Source: an uncultured Roseobacter sp.
GTDB lineage: Bacteria; Pseudomonadota; Alphaproteobacteria; Rhodobacterales; Rhodobacteraceae
Assembly: GCA_947488305.1 (NCBI GenBank)
Contig: CANKZM010000003.1
Coordinates: 496,001 to 560,000 of the forward strand
Direction: 5' to 3'
Length of the DNA: 64,000 nt
Below the pieces are notes generated by a model. The model was not told where the DNA came from and ran no database searches. It worked only from the letters and a program-made list of their open reading frames with translations. Below are positions 1 through 8,701 of this stretch, piece by piece; positions within the stretch are counted from its first letter, which is position 1; each line of letters starts with the position of its first letter. A program made the position numbers and the translations under genes.

Positions 1-1
1 G

Positions 2-2551
2 CAGGTGGAACACACCGTGACCGAAGAGGTGACGGGGATTGATATTGTTCGGGCGCAGATCCTCATCGCAGAAGGCAAGACGATCGCCGAAGCGACGGGC
101 AAACCGACACAAGGCGACGTAAGGTTGGACGGGCACGCCTTGCAAACCCGGATCACGACAGAAGACCCTCAGAACAACTTCATTCCCGACTACGGCCGGA
201 TCACCGCATTCCGCGAAGCCACTGGCATGGGCATCCGTCTGGACGGCGGCACCGCCTATTCAGGTGGCGTTATCACGCGGTACTATGACAGCCTGTTGGT
301 GAAAGTCACGGCCAAGGCCCAGACACCGGCTGCTGCCATCGCACGGATGGACCGTGCCCTGCGCGAGTTCCGTATCAGAGGCGTATCGACGAACATCGCC
401 TTTGTCGAAAACCTGCTCAAACACCCGACGTTCCTGGACAATACCTACCATACCAAGTTCATCGACCAGACACCGGAGCTCTTCCAGTTTTCGCGCCGCC
501 GCGACCGGGGTACCAAGGTGCTCACCTATATTGCCGATATCACCGTGAACGGTCATCCCGAAACCAAGAACCACCCACGCCCGGCCGCCCATGTAAAGGA
601 TCCGCGCCCGCCAAAAGAACGCGCAGAACCCATGATGGGCACTCGCAATCTGCTGGAGCAAAAAGGCCCGCAGGCCGTGGCGGATTGGATGAAACAGCAA
701 CGCCAATTGCTGATCACCGACACCACCATGCGCGACGGGCACCAGTCGCTGCTGGCCACACGGATGCGCTCCATCGACATGATCAAGGTGGCTCCCGCGT
801 ACTCCGCCAACCTGCCGCAGCTTTTCTCGGTCGAGTGCTGGGGCGGTGCGACCTTTGACGTGGCCTATCGTTTCTTGCAGGAGTGCCCCTGGCAGCGGTT
901 GCGCGATCTGCGCGCTGCGATGCCGAACCTGATGACGCAAATGTTGCTACGCGCGTCAAATGGAGTCGGATACACCAACTATCCAGACAATGTAGTACAG
1001 GAATTCGTCCGTGTGGCAGCGCAGACCGGTGTCGATGTTTTCCGCGTCTTCGACAGCCTCAACTGGGTCGAAAACATGCGCGTCGCAATGGATGCCGTGA
1101 TCGAAAGCGGCAAGATTTGCGAAGGCACGATTTGTTACACCGGGGATATCAACGACCCGGACCGGGCGAAATACAACCTTCAATACTACGTCGAAATGGG
1201 CAAGGAACTGCGGGATGCGGGCGCCCATGTGCTGGGGTTGAAGGACATGGCCGGGCTGTTGAAACCTGCGGCTGCCCGCCAACTTGTCCGGGCTTTGAAA
1301 TCAGAGGTGGGGCTACCCATCCATTTCCACACCCATGACACGGCGGGCGTTGCTTGTGCCACCATCCTCGCCGCCAGCGAGGCCGGAGTGGACGCGGTTG
1401 ATTGTGCCATGGATGCGCTCTCGGGCAATACATCTCAAGCCACATTGGGATCAGTTGTCGAAGCGCTCAAGCACACCGACCGAGACACCGGACTCGACAT
1501 GACCGCGGTGCGTCAAATCTCCGATTATTGGGAAGAAGTCCGCGCCCACTACGCGGCCTTTGAGACCGGCATGCAGGCCCCCTCCTCCGAGGTTTACCTG
1601 CACGAGATGCCGGGCGGACAGTTCACAAACCTCAAGGCACAAGCGGCATCGCTGGGGCTTGAGGACCGTTGGCATGAAGTGGCGCAGACCTATGCGGATG
1701 TGAACCAGATGTTTGGCGACATCGTCAAAGTGACGCCTTCATCGAAGGTTGTGGGAGACATGGCATTGATGATGGTAGCGCAGGGTCTAACCCGCGCAGA
1801 TGTGGAGGACCCAGGCACCGAAGTTTCCTTCCCGGAAAGTGTTGTCGACATGATGCGCGGCAACCTCGGTCAACCCCCCGGGGGTTTCCCGGATCACATT
1901 GTCGAGAAAGTTCTCAAAGACGAAAAGCCGAATTTTGAACGCCCCGGCAAACATCTGAAGCCCGTGGATCTGGAAGCGGTACGAACCGAAGTATCCGAAA
2001 CCATGGAGGGCAAACCCGTCGATGACGAAGACTTGTCGGGGTATCTGATGTATCCAAAAGTCTTTTTGGACTACATGGGCCGGCACCGCACCTACGGGCC
2101 GGTACGCACATTGCCCACCAAGACCTTCTTTTTTGGCATGGAGCCCGGAGAGGAGATCAGCGCCGAAATCGATCCTGGCAAAACTCTCGAGATCCGATTG
2201 CAAGCAGTTGGCGACACCAGTGAAGATGGTGAGGTTCGGGTGTTTTTCGAACTCAACGGTCAACCTCGCGTGATCCGGGTTCCGAACCGTCTGGTAAAGG
2301 CGACCACAAATCAGCGTCCGAAAGCCGAAACCGGCAACCCCAAACACATTGGTGCGCCAATGCCAGGGGTTGTCGCCTCAGTGGCGGCGAAAGTAGGTGG
2401 AAAAGTCGCAGCGGGTGATCTGCTGCTGACCATCGAGGCGATGAAAATGGAAACCGGTATTCACGCTGAAAAAGCAGCGACTGTGAAAGCGGTCCATGTC
2501 AGCCCCGGCGGTCAGATCGATGCGAAAGACCTGCTGATCGAATTTGAATAA
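2..2551 (+). CDS. pyc: Pyruvate carboxylase, C-terminal part (5' truncated by window edge)
   Basis: Biotin-dependent carboxylation of pyruvate to oxaloacetate in the cytosol, an anaplerotic step. The reading frame is already open at base 2 and starts inside the biotin carboxylase domain (QVEHTVTEEVTGIDIV), so roughly the first 300 residues lie outside the window. The HMGL-like carboxyltransferase domain follows, with TDTTMRDGHQSLLATR and the metal-site HFHTHDTAG. The C-terminal biotinyl domain carries the AMKM motif, whose lysine codon is at 2444-2446. The single-chain order BC-CT-BCCP separates it from two-subunit enzymes. A G+C-rich stem-loop follows the stop. Confidence 0.97.
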   Translation, partial: QVEHTVTEEVTGIDIVRAQILIAEGKTIAEATGKPTQGDVRLDGHALQTRITTEDPQNNFIPDYGRITAFREATGMGIRLDGGTAYSGGVITRYYDSLLVKVTAKAQTPAAAIARMDRALREFRIRGVSTNIAFVENLLKHPTFLDNTYHTKFIDQTPELFQFSRRRDRGTKVLTYIADITVNGHPETKNHPRPAAHVKDPRPPKERAEPMMGTRNLLEQKGPQAVADWMKQQRQLLITDTTMRDGHQSLLATRMRSIDMIKVAPAYSANLPQLFSVECWGGATFDVAYRFLQECPWQRLRDLRAAMPNLMTQMLLRASNGVGYTNYPDNVVQEFVRVAAQTGVDVFRVFDSLNWVENMRVAMDAVIESGKICEGTICYTGDINDPDRAKYNLQYYVEMGKELRDAGAHVLGLKDMAGLLKPAAARQLVRALKSEVGLPIHFHTHDTAGVACATILAASEAGVDAVDCAMDALSGNTSQATLGSVVEALKHTDRDTGLDMTAVRQISDYWEEVRAHYAAFETGMQAPSSEVYLHEMPGGQFTNLKAQAASLGLEDRWHEVAQTYADVNQMFGDIVKVTPSSKVVGDMALMMVAQGLTRADVEDPGTEVSFPESVVDMMRGNLGQPPGGFPDHIVEKVLKDEKPNFERPGKHLKPVDLEAVRTEVSETMEGKPVDDEDLSGYLMYPKVFLDYMGRHRTYGPVRTLPTKTFFFGMEPGEEISAEIDPGKTLEIRLQAVGDTSEDGEVRVFFELNGQPRVIRVPNRLVKATTNQRPKAETGNPKHIGAPMPGVVASVAAKVGGKVAAGDLLLTIEAMKMETGIHAEKAATVKAVHVSPGGQIDAKDLLIEFE

Positions 2552-2558
2552 ACACAGA

Positions 2559-2580
2559 CGGCTCCTCCGGGAGCCGCCTT
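2559..2580 (+). terminator. Possible terminator of pyc
   Basis: A 7-bp G+C-rich stem (CGGCTCC at 2559-2565 pairing with GGAGCCG at 2570-2576) starts 8 bases after the pyc stop. It is followed by CCTT rather than a clean T tract, so it is only a moderate candidate. The next gene is convergent, which suits a stop signal here. Confidence 0.5.
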
Positions 2581-2603
2581 CGTGACCTGAAATGAGGTTG
2601 GAG

Positions 2604-3068
2604 TCAGACTTTGCGGCGCTTGCGCATCGCGGCAAGCCCGCCAAGGGCTACAATAAGCATCCCACCGGCAGCTGGCAAAGGGACCGGTGACGGTTGTTCG
2701 ACATTCTCCACAGCAGCCACAACCGCCACGTTTGGACCGCCTGCGCCACCGCCACCTCCGCCACCAGGGAAGCCCCCCGCAGCAAAACCGGCCGCTCTTG
2801 CGCCCGGCGCACCGTTACCCGTTGGGGCGTTTTGAATTGACCGCCAGCCACGAGTGTCGGTCAGCACAAAATCACTTGTGGAAAAGACGAGATCGGTCGG
2901 CGCACCGTCGCAGGCTTGCTCAACCACTTCGACAGGGTTGCCCTGCGTCAAAGTGAAATTGATCTCCTTGTCCTGAGCAATCAGGTTGCAAGTCGACGCC
3001 GTCGCAGCGCCAGCAAAACTGACGAATGCAACGCTTAAAGCTGTTGTAACCGTAATGTTCCTAGTCAT
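2604..3068 (-). CDS. Secreted protein with VPLPA-CTERM sorting tail
   Basis: About 154 residues. The N-terminus (MTRNITVTTALSVAFVSFAGAATAS) reads as a Sec signal peptide. The middle is a short globular part with two cysteines and then a Gly/Pro-rich linker. The C-terminus is VPLPAAGG, a hydrophobic helix and the basic end MRKRRKV, the tripartite layout of the VPLPA variant of PEP-CTERM signals processed by exosortases. I chose the ATG at 3068 because GGGGTGG stands 4 bases upstream and the signal peptide begins there; the longer frame adds 13 residues without a ribosome site. The substrate-like middle part is not recognised. No exosortase gene is in the window. Confidence 0.8.
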   Translation of the reverse strand: MTRNITVTTALSVAFVSFAGAATASTCNLIAQDKEINFTLTQGNPVEVVEQACDGAPTDLVFSTSDFVLTDTRGWRSIQNAPTGNGAPGARAAGFAAGGFPGGGGGGGAGGPNVAVVAAVENVEQPSPVPLPAAGGMLIVALGGLAAMRKRRKV

Positions 3069-3107
3069 TTTCCACCCCGTGCAGATTTTTGGTCCGCTGT
3101 ACGACAA

Positions 3108-3550
3108 AACTCACTCTGGAGAGTTTAGCACATTTCTAACGTAGGTCAGCATCGCGGCGAAAAAAATCCATGTTTTCAACGTTTCTTGGCCGACGCTTTG
3201 TGCAAACCGCAGGTTTTGTATCGAAAATGACAACAATGAGCACCCACTTGCGGCTTTGTTGCAACAGATTTGCAGCGCTTCCGACGAATGGAAATGTCTC
3301 AGTGATTCGATAGACTTAGGCAGCGTTCCTCTGATGGCGGAAAATTTTGGCGTCAAACCCAAGGAGGCCCATCAAAACTTCTGCAGGTTCAGCAAAGCTA
3401 CACCCGCCCTATCGGTCCAATGACAGGTTCTCGCGCGCGCGATTTTCAAACCGTCTGCCCATTCGTTCATTGCACGGCTTTTTTGGACCTTATCAAACTT
3501 TTCTCTTGCAGCCGGTTTTCAAGATCGGTATCTGCGTCTCACCCAAGGAA
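3108..3550. other. Spacer without convincing gene
   Basis: No reading frame here has a ribosome site or recognisable protein content. Near 3252 the bases GGCTTTGTTGCAACAG resemble the ends of some IS elements, but no transposase or partner end is present. A possible promoter for the tRNA lies at its right end. Confidence 0.5.
3506..3533 (+). promoter_or_regulatory. Possible promoter of tRNA-Gly
   Basis: TTGCAG at 3506-3511 and GTATCT at 3528-3533 with a 16-base spacer, ending 17 bases before the tRNA. Spacing and position fit a housekeeping promoter, but both hexamers deviate from consensus. Confidence 0.35.
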
Positions 3551-3625
3551 GCGGGCGTAGCTCAGGGGTAGAGCATAACCTTGCCAAGGTTAGGGTCGGG
3601 CGTTCGAATCGCCTCGCCCGCTCCA
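3551..3625 (+). tRNA. tRNA-Gly (GCC)
   Basis: The cloverleaf can be folded by eye. The acceptor GCGGGCG pairs with CGCCCGC; the D arm is GCTC..GAGC; the anticodon stem TAACC/GGTTA encloses loop TTGCCAA with anticodon GCC at 3583-3585. The T arm is GGGCG-TTCGAAT-CGCCT with one imperfect pair, followed by discriminator T and an encoded CCA. The tRNA sits at the left edge of an accessory-looking stretch (3.6-6.7 kb). Confidence 0.96.
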
Positions 3626-4309
3626 ATGGGGACCTCAATAAAACAGGCGCTTACTGTGCGAAAGTTGCACGGCGTTGCTGTTTGTAATCAGTGTTTTTTG
3701 TTGTCGTTCACAGTTCAGACAGTGAACGTGTGTTTTTGGCAAGTTGCTCAATCCAGCGCTTCGGCATTTATGCGCTTCCCTTGAGCTACGTCAGATTTCG
3801 CCAAACGGATAATTTTTCGCCAGCAAACTATGATAGTTGCCACGTGGTTACGAAGAACGGAAAGTGGCCGTTCGTTGCAACCTACGCCAAAGGCAACATT
3901 GCGCAGGAAGCGGACTTTGCTAGGTCCAGCAGGCAGCCCGATGCCGACATTTCTGGTAGATGCGGCGGGCGGTTGCAACCCGCCCTGTGCGCCGCTTGAC
4001 CTTAGACAAGGTTGCCACGTCGTAGCTTGTTTCCAGTCGCTGTACGATCTTCGAACATCGTCGACTCCAACTCCGCGCATGTCCTTCGCATGGCCGAGCC
4101 GGTGTCCCGACAAAGGTTGGCGGTGGTCTGGTGGTCAGGCACAGCGGGTCCTGTCAACCACATCTGTGTGACGTTCCGGAACGCCTTGCACTCCGCAAGG
4201 GGCCAAATCCTCCGGGGGCTGCATAGAGTCGGCGGTTTTTGTATTGACGCAATCTGCAGCTATAGTGTGCAAAGGCGAGTCTTTCGCGCCTCTGAAAGGA
4301 ACCACGGCT
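3626..4309. other. Long spacer with G+C-rich inverted repeat
   Basis: A 680-base gap between tRNA-Gly and the toxin-like gene. Open frames exist on both strands but their protein sequences look like random translation (Arg, Ser, Cys rich, no domain). The stretch around 3966-3985 forms a stem of GGGCGG against CCGCCC with TTGCAA in the loop region. This may be a dispersed intergenic repeat or a decayed gene. Confidence 0.4.
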
Positions 4310-5410
4310 ATGGCCACGCGACTTTCGTCGCCACTGATCAGAAACCAAGCGTCTGTTAGTTCGATCCGGCGCAATTCGGCGCGGGATAAGGCTGGAGTTG
4401 CTCATGCGCCGGCATCGCTTATGCAACTGCAGGAGCTTGCGGGCGATAGCGCCGCCGTGCGGCGCCTGGACACGTGGCAACATTCGGCTAACCGGCTTTC
4501 GTCGCCCCGTAAGGGTCCGCGGGGTGGGTCGAGCCTGCCTCTTCAACGGATCACAATCTTGGAGGCCGACGCTACAATCGACCAAAATCACGACGAATGG
4601 ATGGATTGGTATCGCACCACTTGCGTTCCGGCGTTCAAGGTGATCGCCTACAGGCAGGGGCAGGATTTTCCGACCTATCTGGGCGGAATGGACGAGAACG
4701 CATTTCTGACGGCTGTCCGCGAGCTGCACAGAGACGCGCCGGACGACCGCGACACAATCCGCAGCGTCTCCGAGTTGTGGAAAAAGGAGCAGATCGTCAA
4801 GTCTGGCGCCTATCCCGACATGTTGCACAAGGTCAACACGAACCTTCTGGTCAACAAGACGCAGAAGAACGACCCAGGGCTACCGGCCTTCATCCAACAA
4901 TACGAATCCGGCCAGATGATCTGGTCTCGCGGGATGAGCGTGGGCCATTTCGCCTATGGACAACTCCGCTCGACCGGGGTTCTGGCTTCGGAAGGGACAG
5001 CGGATGTACCTACTTTTACAATGGGGAATAATAATCCCAGCCGATGGCTGCCAGGTCTCAATGACGTGGCGACGGCCGATGGCTTGGCGCATACCGTTGG
5101 TCGAGACGAACCCGGACTTCGCGAGATCGCAAACCGGGTCGAGATCCCTATTGGTATGACAGTGCAGTACCCAGTTGCACCCCCTACCTACGTCGCCTAC
5201 CTAAATAGTGGTGAGCAGGTGATCCGGGGACCTGTTCATAATCCCACTGTCCATCGCGTTATCTGTTTGGGTCCAAACGGTTATTCCTACAAGCACCAAG
5301 GTGGCGCCCTGGACGATTTGCCACCCGCGGCACCGTATCAAGGCGCGGTTGGCGCCCCGGAGATGCAGGCATGGGAACAGAATGCGGTCAATTGGATGCA
5401 AAACCATTAG
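4310..5410 (+). CDS. Toxin-like protein, possible contractile-injection cargo with ADP-ribosyltransferase-like C-terminus
   Basis: About 366 residues from the ATG at 4310, which has AAAGGA 9 bases upstream; a longer frame from 4244 lacks a site. I do not recognise the family with certainty. Residues 37-80 (LMQLQELAGDSAAVRRLDTW ... LPLQR) resemble the short N-terminal segment seen before toxin domains of extracellular contractile injection system (eCIS) cargo and DUF4157-type proteins. The C-terminal half has features reminiscent of ADP-ribosyltransferases: WSRGMS with Arg207 and a following helix, then YLNSGEQVIRGP with Glu302 near the end. The E-x-E signature is not clean (G-E-Q). There is no signal peptide or membrane segment. 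No injection-system structural gene, immunity gene or chaperone is visible nearby. Function is inferred only. Confidence 0.6.
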   Translation: MATRLSSPLIRNQASVSSIRRNSARDKAGVAHAPASLMQLQELAGDSAAVRRLDTWQHSANRLSSPRKGPRGGSSLPLQRITILEADATIDQNHDEWMDWYRTTCVPAFKVIAYRQGQDFPTYLGGMDENAFLTAVRELHRDAPDDRDTIRSVSELWKKEQIVKSGAYPDMLHKVNTNLLVNKTQKNDPGLPAFIQQYESGQMIWSRGMSVGHFAYGQLRSTGVLASEGTADVPTFTMGNNNPSRWLPGLNDVATADGLAHTVGRDEPGLREIANRVEIPIGMTVQYPVAPPTYVAYLNSGEQVIRGPVHNPTVHRVICLGPNGYSYKHQGGALDDLPPAAPYQGAVGAPEMQAWEQNAVNWMQNH

Positions 5411-6065
5411 GCATCCTCTGGATCGGAAGCCTGCGCACAAACCAATGATAGATGGACGACCAGACAGTTGCAGAACTTCCCTTTTAGAGTGTGCTCAATA
5501 ACTTGCGGGTTTGATCGCTGGTAATCCATGGCTTTTGTCAGACCCGCGTGGAGTATTGCTGCATGCCGCCTCAACATTAGCCTGATCTGTTAGCGAGTGC
5601 GACTATCGAATCTGACAAAACTATGGTTCCAGCAGCGATTTCTTGGGGTGCGGCGTATTCGGCGGTTTTGTGTCTGGTGCGTTCGCAATACTTAATGGAA
5701 AACATCTCCATCAGATCGACTAAGGCAAGGCATGCGGCGTCACGTTGCGCATCGCTGGGCAGCACAGGTTGTTCTTTGAACCGCATTGGCCTACCGCTGA
5801 TATTGGGCCGGGACGCTAAGAAGCTCGGTTACGAGTCCATTGTGACCGATGCTGCGCGGTGCACCAGTGTCCGGTTTCAAAGTCGATCAAGGCTAAAATG
5901 AGTTTTGGCGACGGATTTTAATAAAGGGCTTTTCAACGTTTTTTGATGAGTCAGCAGATGGCGAAAAAACGTTCGTTTTCGGAAGGACAGTTTTAGCCAG
6001 AAATTTGGCTAGTAAATACCGATATATGCTACAGTGCTTACCTTAGTAGAAAGCAGGGACATTAA
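5411..6065. other. Spacer with only weak coding signal
   Basis: This 655-base, comparatively A+T-rich stretch separates the toxin-like gene from the lectin gene. It contains one doubtful small frame on the minus strand (5577-5786) and, at 5994-6011, a short inverted repeat (TAGCCA ... TGGCTA) about 55 bases before the lectin start that may belong to its promoter region. Confidence 0.4.
5577..5786 (-). CDS. Possible small hypothetical protein or gene fragment
   Basis: A 69-residue frame beginning MRFKEQPVLPSDAQRDAACL. Its composition (balanced acidic and basic residues, Leu/Ile/Val runs) looks more protein-like than surrounding frames, and GGTAGG precedes the ATG at a suitable distance. The frame is also open a further 10 codons upstream. 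No family was recognised; it may be the remnant of a longer gene. Confidence 0.3.
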   Translation of the reverse strand: MRFKEQPVLPSDAQRDAACLALVDLMEMFSIKYCERTRHKTAEYAAPQEIAAGTIVLSDSIVALANRSG

Positions 6066-6671
6066 ATGCACATTTCAAAACTGCCACTTATCGGCCTGAT
6101 CGCATCCATTCCAAGTCTAAGCGCCGCCGCACCTGTCCAATGGGCAGTCGCTGACGGCGGGAATGGCCATTGGTATGATTTTGTCACTGACTTTTCAACG
6201 TGGTCGGAAGCGCGGACGGCAGCATTGGGCATGTCATTCATGGGTCTTGATGGTTACCTTGCGACCATCACTTCACAGGAAGAACAGGACTTTCTGTCTG
6301 ACAATTGGGTATTTGATTCCAACTATTGGCTAGGTGGAAGTGATGCTGCTTCCGAAGGCGATTGGCTATGGGTCGATGGCCCCGAGGCAGGCCAAAACAT
6401 TGGCGGTTCGAATTACGAGAATTGGGATACTGGAGAACCCAATAATTCGTTTTTTGGCGTTCCTCCCGAAAATTATCTTTATGGCTGGGTAACGCCTGAT
6501 GGAGCTTGGAATGACAATCCGGGCACTCAAGAATACTACTATCTTGTTGAATTCGGTGGAGTGAACCCCGCTGCTGTTCCAATCGGAGCGCCTGCTATTT
6601 TTCTTCTAAGCTCAGTTGGCGCATTAGCTGTGTTATCTCTGAGGAAGCGATCAAATAATTCCAGCGGATAA
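6066..6671 (+). CDS. Secreted C-type lectin domain protein with C-terminal sorting tail
   Basis: 201 residues. A signal peptide (residues 1-21) is followed by a C-type lectin-like domain: YWLGGSDAASEGDWLWVDG, then NWDTGEPNN and a later WND. EPN and WND are the classical calcium and mannose-type sugar ligands, so carbohydrate binding is plausible. The C-terminus has VPIGAP, a hydrophobic helix and RKRS, a variant of the VPLPA/PEP-CTERM tail, so the protein is probably exported and anchored or processed at the envelope. AGGGA precedes the ATG by 6 bases. Codon use looks more A+T-rich than in flanking operons, hinting at transfer. Confidence 0.82.
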   Translation: MHISKLPLIGLIASIPSLSAAAPVQWAVADGGNGHWYDFVTDFSTWSEARTAALGMSFMGLDGYLATITSQEEQDFLSDNWVFDSNYWLGGSDAASEGDWLWVDGPEAGQNIGGSNYENWDTGEPNNSFFGVPPENYLYGWVTPDGAWNDNPGTQEYYYLVEFGGVNPAAVPIGAPAIFLLSSVGALAVLSLRKRSNNSSG

Positions 6672-7225
6672 GTAAGTTTTCGGCAACAAATTTACGCTTT
6701 CTGGTTTCAAAACTGATATGTTTCTTTCCTGGGCGACAACCACCGTTTTTGGCAGGTACGCCCCGAAGCAGCCATTGTGAATAGAGAAATCAGCGGCAGC
6801 ATCGTTCCACTTTGCAAGCCTTCGTGCCTCGCGCGGCTAAGGCCTGCTCCGAGCCGAATTCACCCGACTGCAGCACATCGCATTAATAACCACGAAGTGC
6901 CTAGAACCCGCACGGCGAAATACGCGAGCGACGCAATCACTACGTTCACTTTAGCTTCTGTCGCACCCGACCGCAGCGCCGCTGAATCCGTCAACCACCA
7001 AGCCAGCAGGTAACGCGCCAATATTGCAACGGAAATCGGGGGGGCCAAAGAGCGGGTTTCTGTGACACTTGGCCACGACGGTCGGTAAAACGTCAAAGAA
7101 AACGTTGGCATTAGGCGAATTCACATGCTCAAGACGGAAAAAACGATGGGCACAAAAGGAAGAATACCGTTGGGTTTCCTGCCTGAAAATCACCTCGGTG
7201 TCCGTTCCGCGGCCTGAATCAACTG
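6672..7225. other. Spacer without convincing gene
   Basis: About 550 bases with overlapping short frames on both strands, none with a ribosome site or recognisable content. The stretch looks like decayed sequence. No repeat or RNA gene was recognised. Confidence 0.4.
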
Positions 7226-8134
7226 TTACTCTGATCGGAGTTCTTTCCGCTGCACAGGAACGGCCTTGAGGTAAGCGGCAATCGCCAAGCGCTCATCATC
7301 GCTCAGTCGAGAAGTGTTCTCGATGACCTCCACCATTTCACCACCGGCGCTGTCATAATCCGGTGTGAAGCCTGACTTCAGGTATTCCGCAATGTCAGCT
7401 TCGGACCAATCAAGTTGGTCGGCAGACAGGCCGGGGATACGGCCTTTTCCGCTGGGATTAGGCGCACCTGTCAGCCATTGGTCCCGTTTCAAACCGCCCA
7501 AGCCATTTCGCGGCGTATGGCATTCGGCGCAGTGTCCTAGCGCCTCCACCAGATACCGACCTCTGATCTGTTGATCCGTCAGATCGCCTTCAACCACCCA
7601 ACCCGGCTCCAGATACAATAGCTTCCAACCGCCCAACCCGCGTCGAATGTTGAAAGGGAAGCCGACCTCATGTGCCATACTCTCTGTAGCCGATGCTGGC
7701 AGCGTTGCGAGGAACGCGTGGAGCGATGCCACATCTTCCGTGGTCATATTTATGTAGGATGTATAAGGAAACGCGGGATAGTAGTGCTGCCCATTCGGTC
7801 CGGTTCCGTGGATCAGGGCATTCGCCAGATCCAGCACGGACCAAGCCCCGATACCACCGCCTGGATCACTGGATATGTTGGGGGCTATGAATGTGCCAAA
7901 ATCCGTCTCAAACCGACGACCGCCAGCGAGTACGAGCTTCTCCTCGCCTTTGGCATCCGGTGCAGAGTGGCAAGATGCGCATCCTGCCGCGTAGAATACT
8001 GTCTCCCCTCGTTTCAGATCGGGGGTGATACCGTCCAGTTGGGCTTGATCAACTCTCTGCGGTCGGGTCAGCACCATACCGACTAGCCCGACCACAAGTG
8101 CTACGACAGCGGCGAGACTGAACAAACGCCGCAT
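7226..8134 (-). CDS. Diheme cytochrome c, membrane-anchored or periplasmic
   Basis: 302 residues. An N-terminal hydrophobic segment (about residues 3-24) serves as signal or anchor. Two heme c sites follow, CASCH and CAECH, each with a downstream Met-containing region (for example YTSYINMTTED). The arrangement matches the mono/diheme cytochromes that accept electrons from periplasmic dehydrogenases. It lies 13 bases downstream of the cytochrome c' gene on the same strand, so the two are very likely co-transcribed. The electron donor cannot be read from the sequence. A divergent LysR gene is the likely regulator. Confidence 0.88.
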   Translation of the reverse strand: MRRLFSLAAVVALVVGLVGMVLTRPQRVDQAQLDGITPDLKRGETVFYAAGCASCHSAPDAKGEEKLVLAGGRRFETDFGTFIAPNISSDPGGGIGAWSVLDLANALIHGTGPNGQHYYPAFPYTSYINMTTEDVASLHAFLATLPASATESMAHEVGFPFNIRRGLGGWKLLYLEPGWVVEGDLTDQQIRGRYLVEALGHCAECHTPRNGLGGLKRDQWLTGAPNPSGKGRIPGLSADQLDWSEADIAEYLKSGFTPDYDSAGGEMVEVIENTSRLSDDERLAIAAYLKAVPVQRKELRSE

Positions 8135-8147
8135 GGCTAACTCCCAA

Positions 8148-8615
8148 TCAGTTTTTCGGTGCGCGATATGCTTTGTGACATGCCGAGCAAGCGCCGCCCA
8201 GCCCTTTCATCGCCCCCTTGAGCGCCTCGACATCTTGTCCAGCGGCAGCCTGCATTACAGCTGCGGCGTCTACCATAGCCTGTCCTTTGGCACCTACATC
8301 CGGGAAGTTCTCCCAAATTGCAGGCAACGCGCGGTTGGACGGGTCAGCCACATTATCGGTTCCGGCAGGCCACATCGCGGATTGATCGATCTGCGTCAGA
8401 ACAACCAGGTTGTTCGCGGCCCGCGTTGCCGCCTCAGCGTCGTACTCCATCTCTCCCTTGGCCATCCCACCAAGAGTGCCAATATTGAAAGCATAGAGTT
8501 GCATTATCGAAGTCCGGGCCTTCACTGCCGGGTTTTGACTTTCATGCGCGATGGCCGCTCCAATTAGCGCTACTGACATGAGTCCTGCTGCAACGATTGA
8601 AAATTTCTTGATCAT
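8148..8615 (-). CDS. Cytochrome c'
   Basis: 155 residues with a signal peptide (cleavage probably after AAIAHA-like region near residue 23) and one C-terminal heme site, CSACHKAYR, the placement typical of the four-helix-bundle cytochrome c' family (class II). Members bind NO or CO in the periplasm or act as electron carriers. It is the first gene of a two-gene operon with the diheme cytochrome and is divergent from the LysR gene at 8702. Assignment to the family is firm; the ligand is unknown. Confidence 0.9.
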   Translation of the reverse strand: MIKKFSIVAAGLMSVALIGAAIAHESQNPAVKARTSIMQLYAFNIGTLGGMAKGEMEYDAEAATRAANNLVVLTQIDQSAMWPAGTDNVADPSNRALPAIWENFPDVGAKGQAMVDAAAVMQAAAGQDVEALKGAMKGLGGACSACHKAYRAPKN

Positions 8616-8652
8616 GTTGTGCCTCCCTGTTGAATGCCTCTGATATTAACTT

Positions 8653-8680
8653 GAACGAATTTAATTGTAATTGTTTGTTC
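8653..8680. promoter_or_regulatory. Possible LysR operator between cytochrome operon and LysR gene
   Basis: In the 86-base divergent spacer, an A+T-rich imperfect inverted repeat runs from GAAC at 8653 to GTTC at 8680 with AATT steps in both arms. Its position between the two start codons fits a LysR-type site, but the symmetry is short. Confidence 0.35.
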
Positions 8681-8701
8681 TTCGTCGATACTTGTTAATT
8701 T

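Noticed and set aside
3252-3275. GGCTTTGTTGCAACAG, similar to ends of some insertion sequences
   Set aside because: No transposase remnant, no matching second end and no target duplication were found.
3830-4171. Open frame of 113 codons in the spacer after tRNA-Gly
   Set aside because: Composition is random-looking (Arg, Ser, Pro, Cys), there is no ribosome site, and an overlapping frame exists on the other strand.
4244-4266. TTGACG and TATAGT upstream of the toxin-like gene
   Set aside because: The spacer is only 11 bases, too short for a housekeeping promoter.
5623-5901. Plus-strand frame of 92 codons in the toxin-lectin spacer
   Set aside because: It overlaps the more protein-like minus-strand frame and has low-quality composition without a ribosome site.
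5947-5994. Very short frame with MAKKRSFSEGQF, reminiscent of the start of IS3-type OrfA
   Set aside because: It stops after 16 codons and nothing transposase-like follows in any frame.
6860-7193. Two overlapping minus-strand frames of about 80 codons
   Set aside because: No recognisable domain or ribosome site, and they compete for the same bases.
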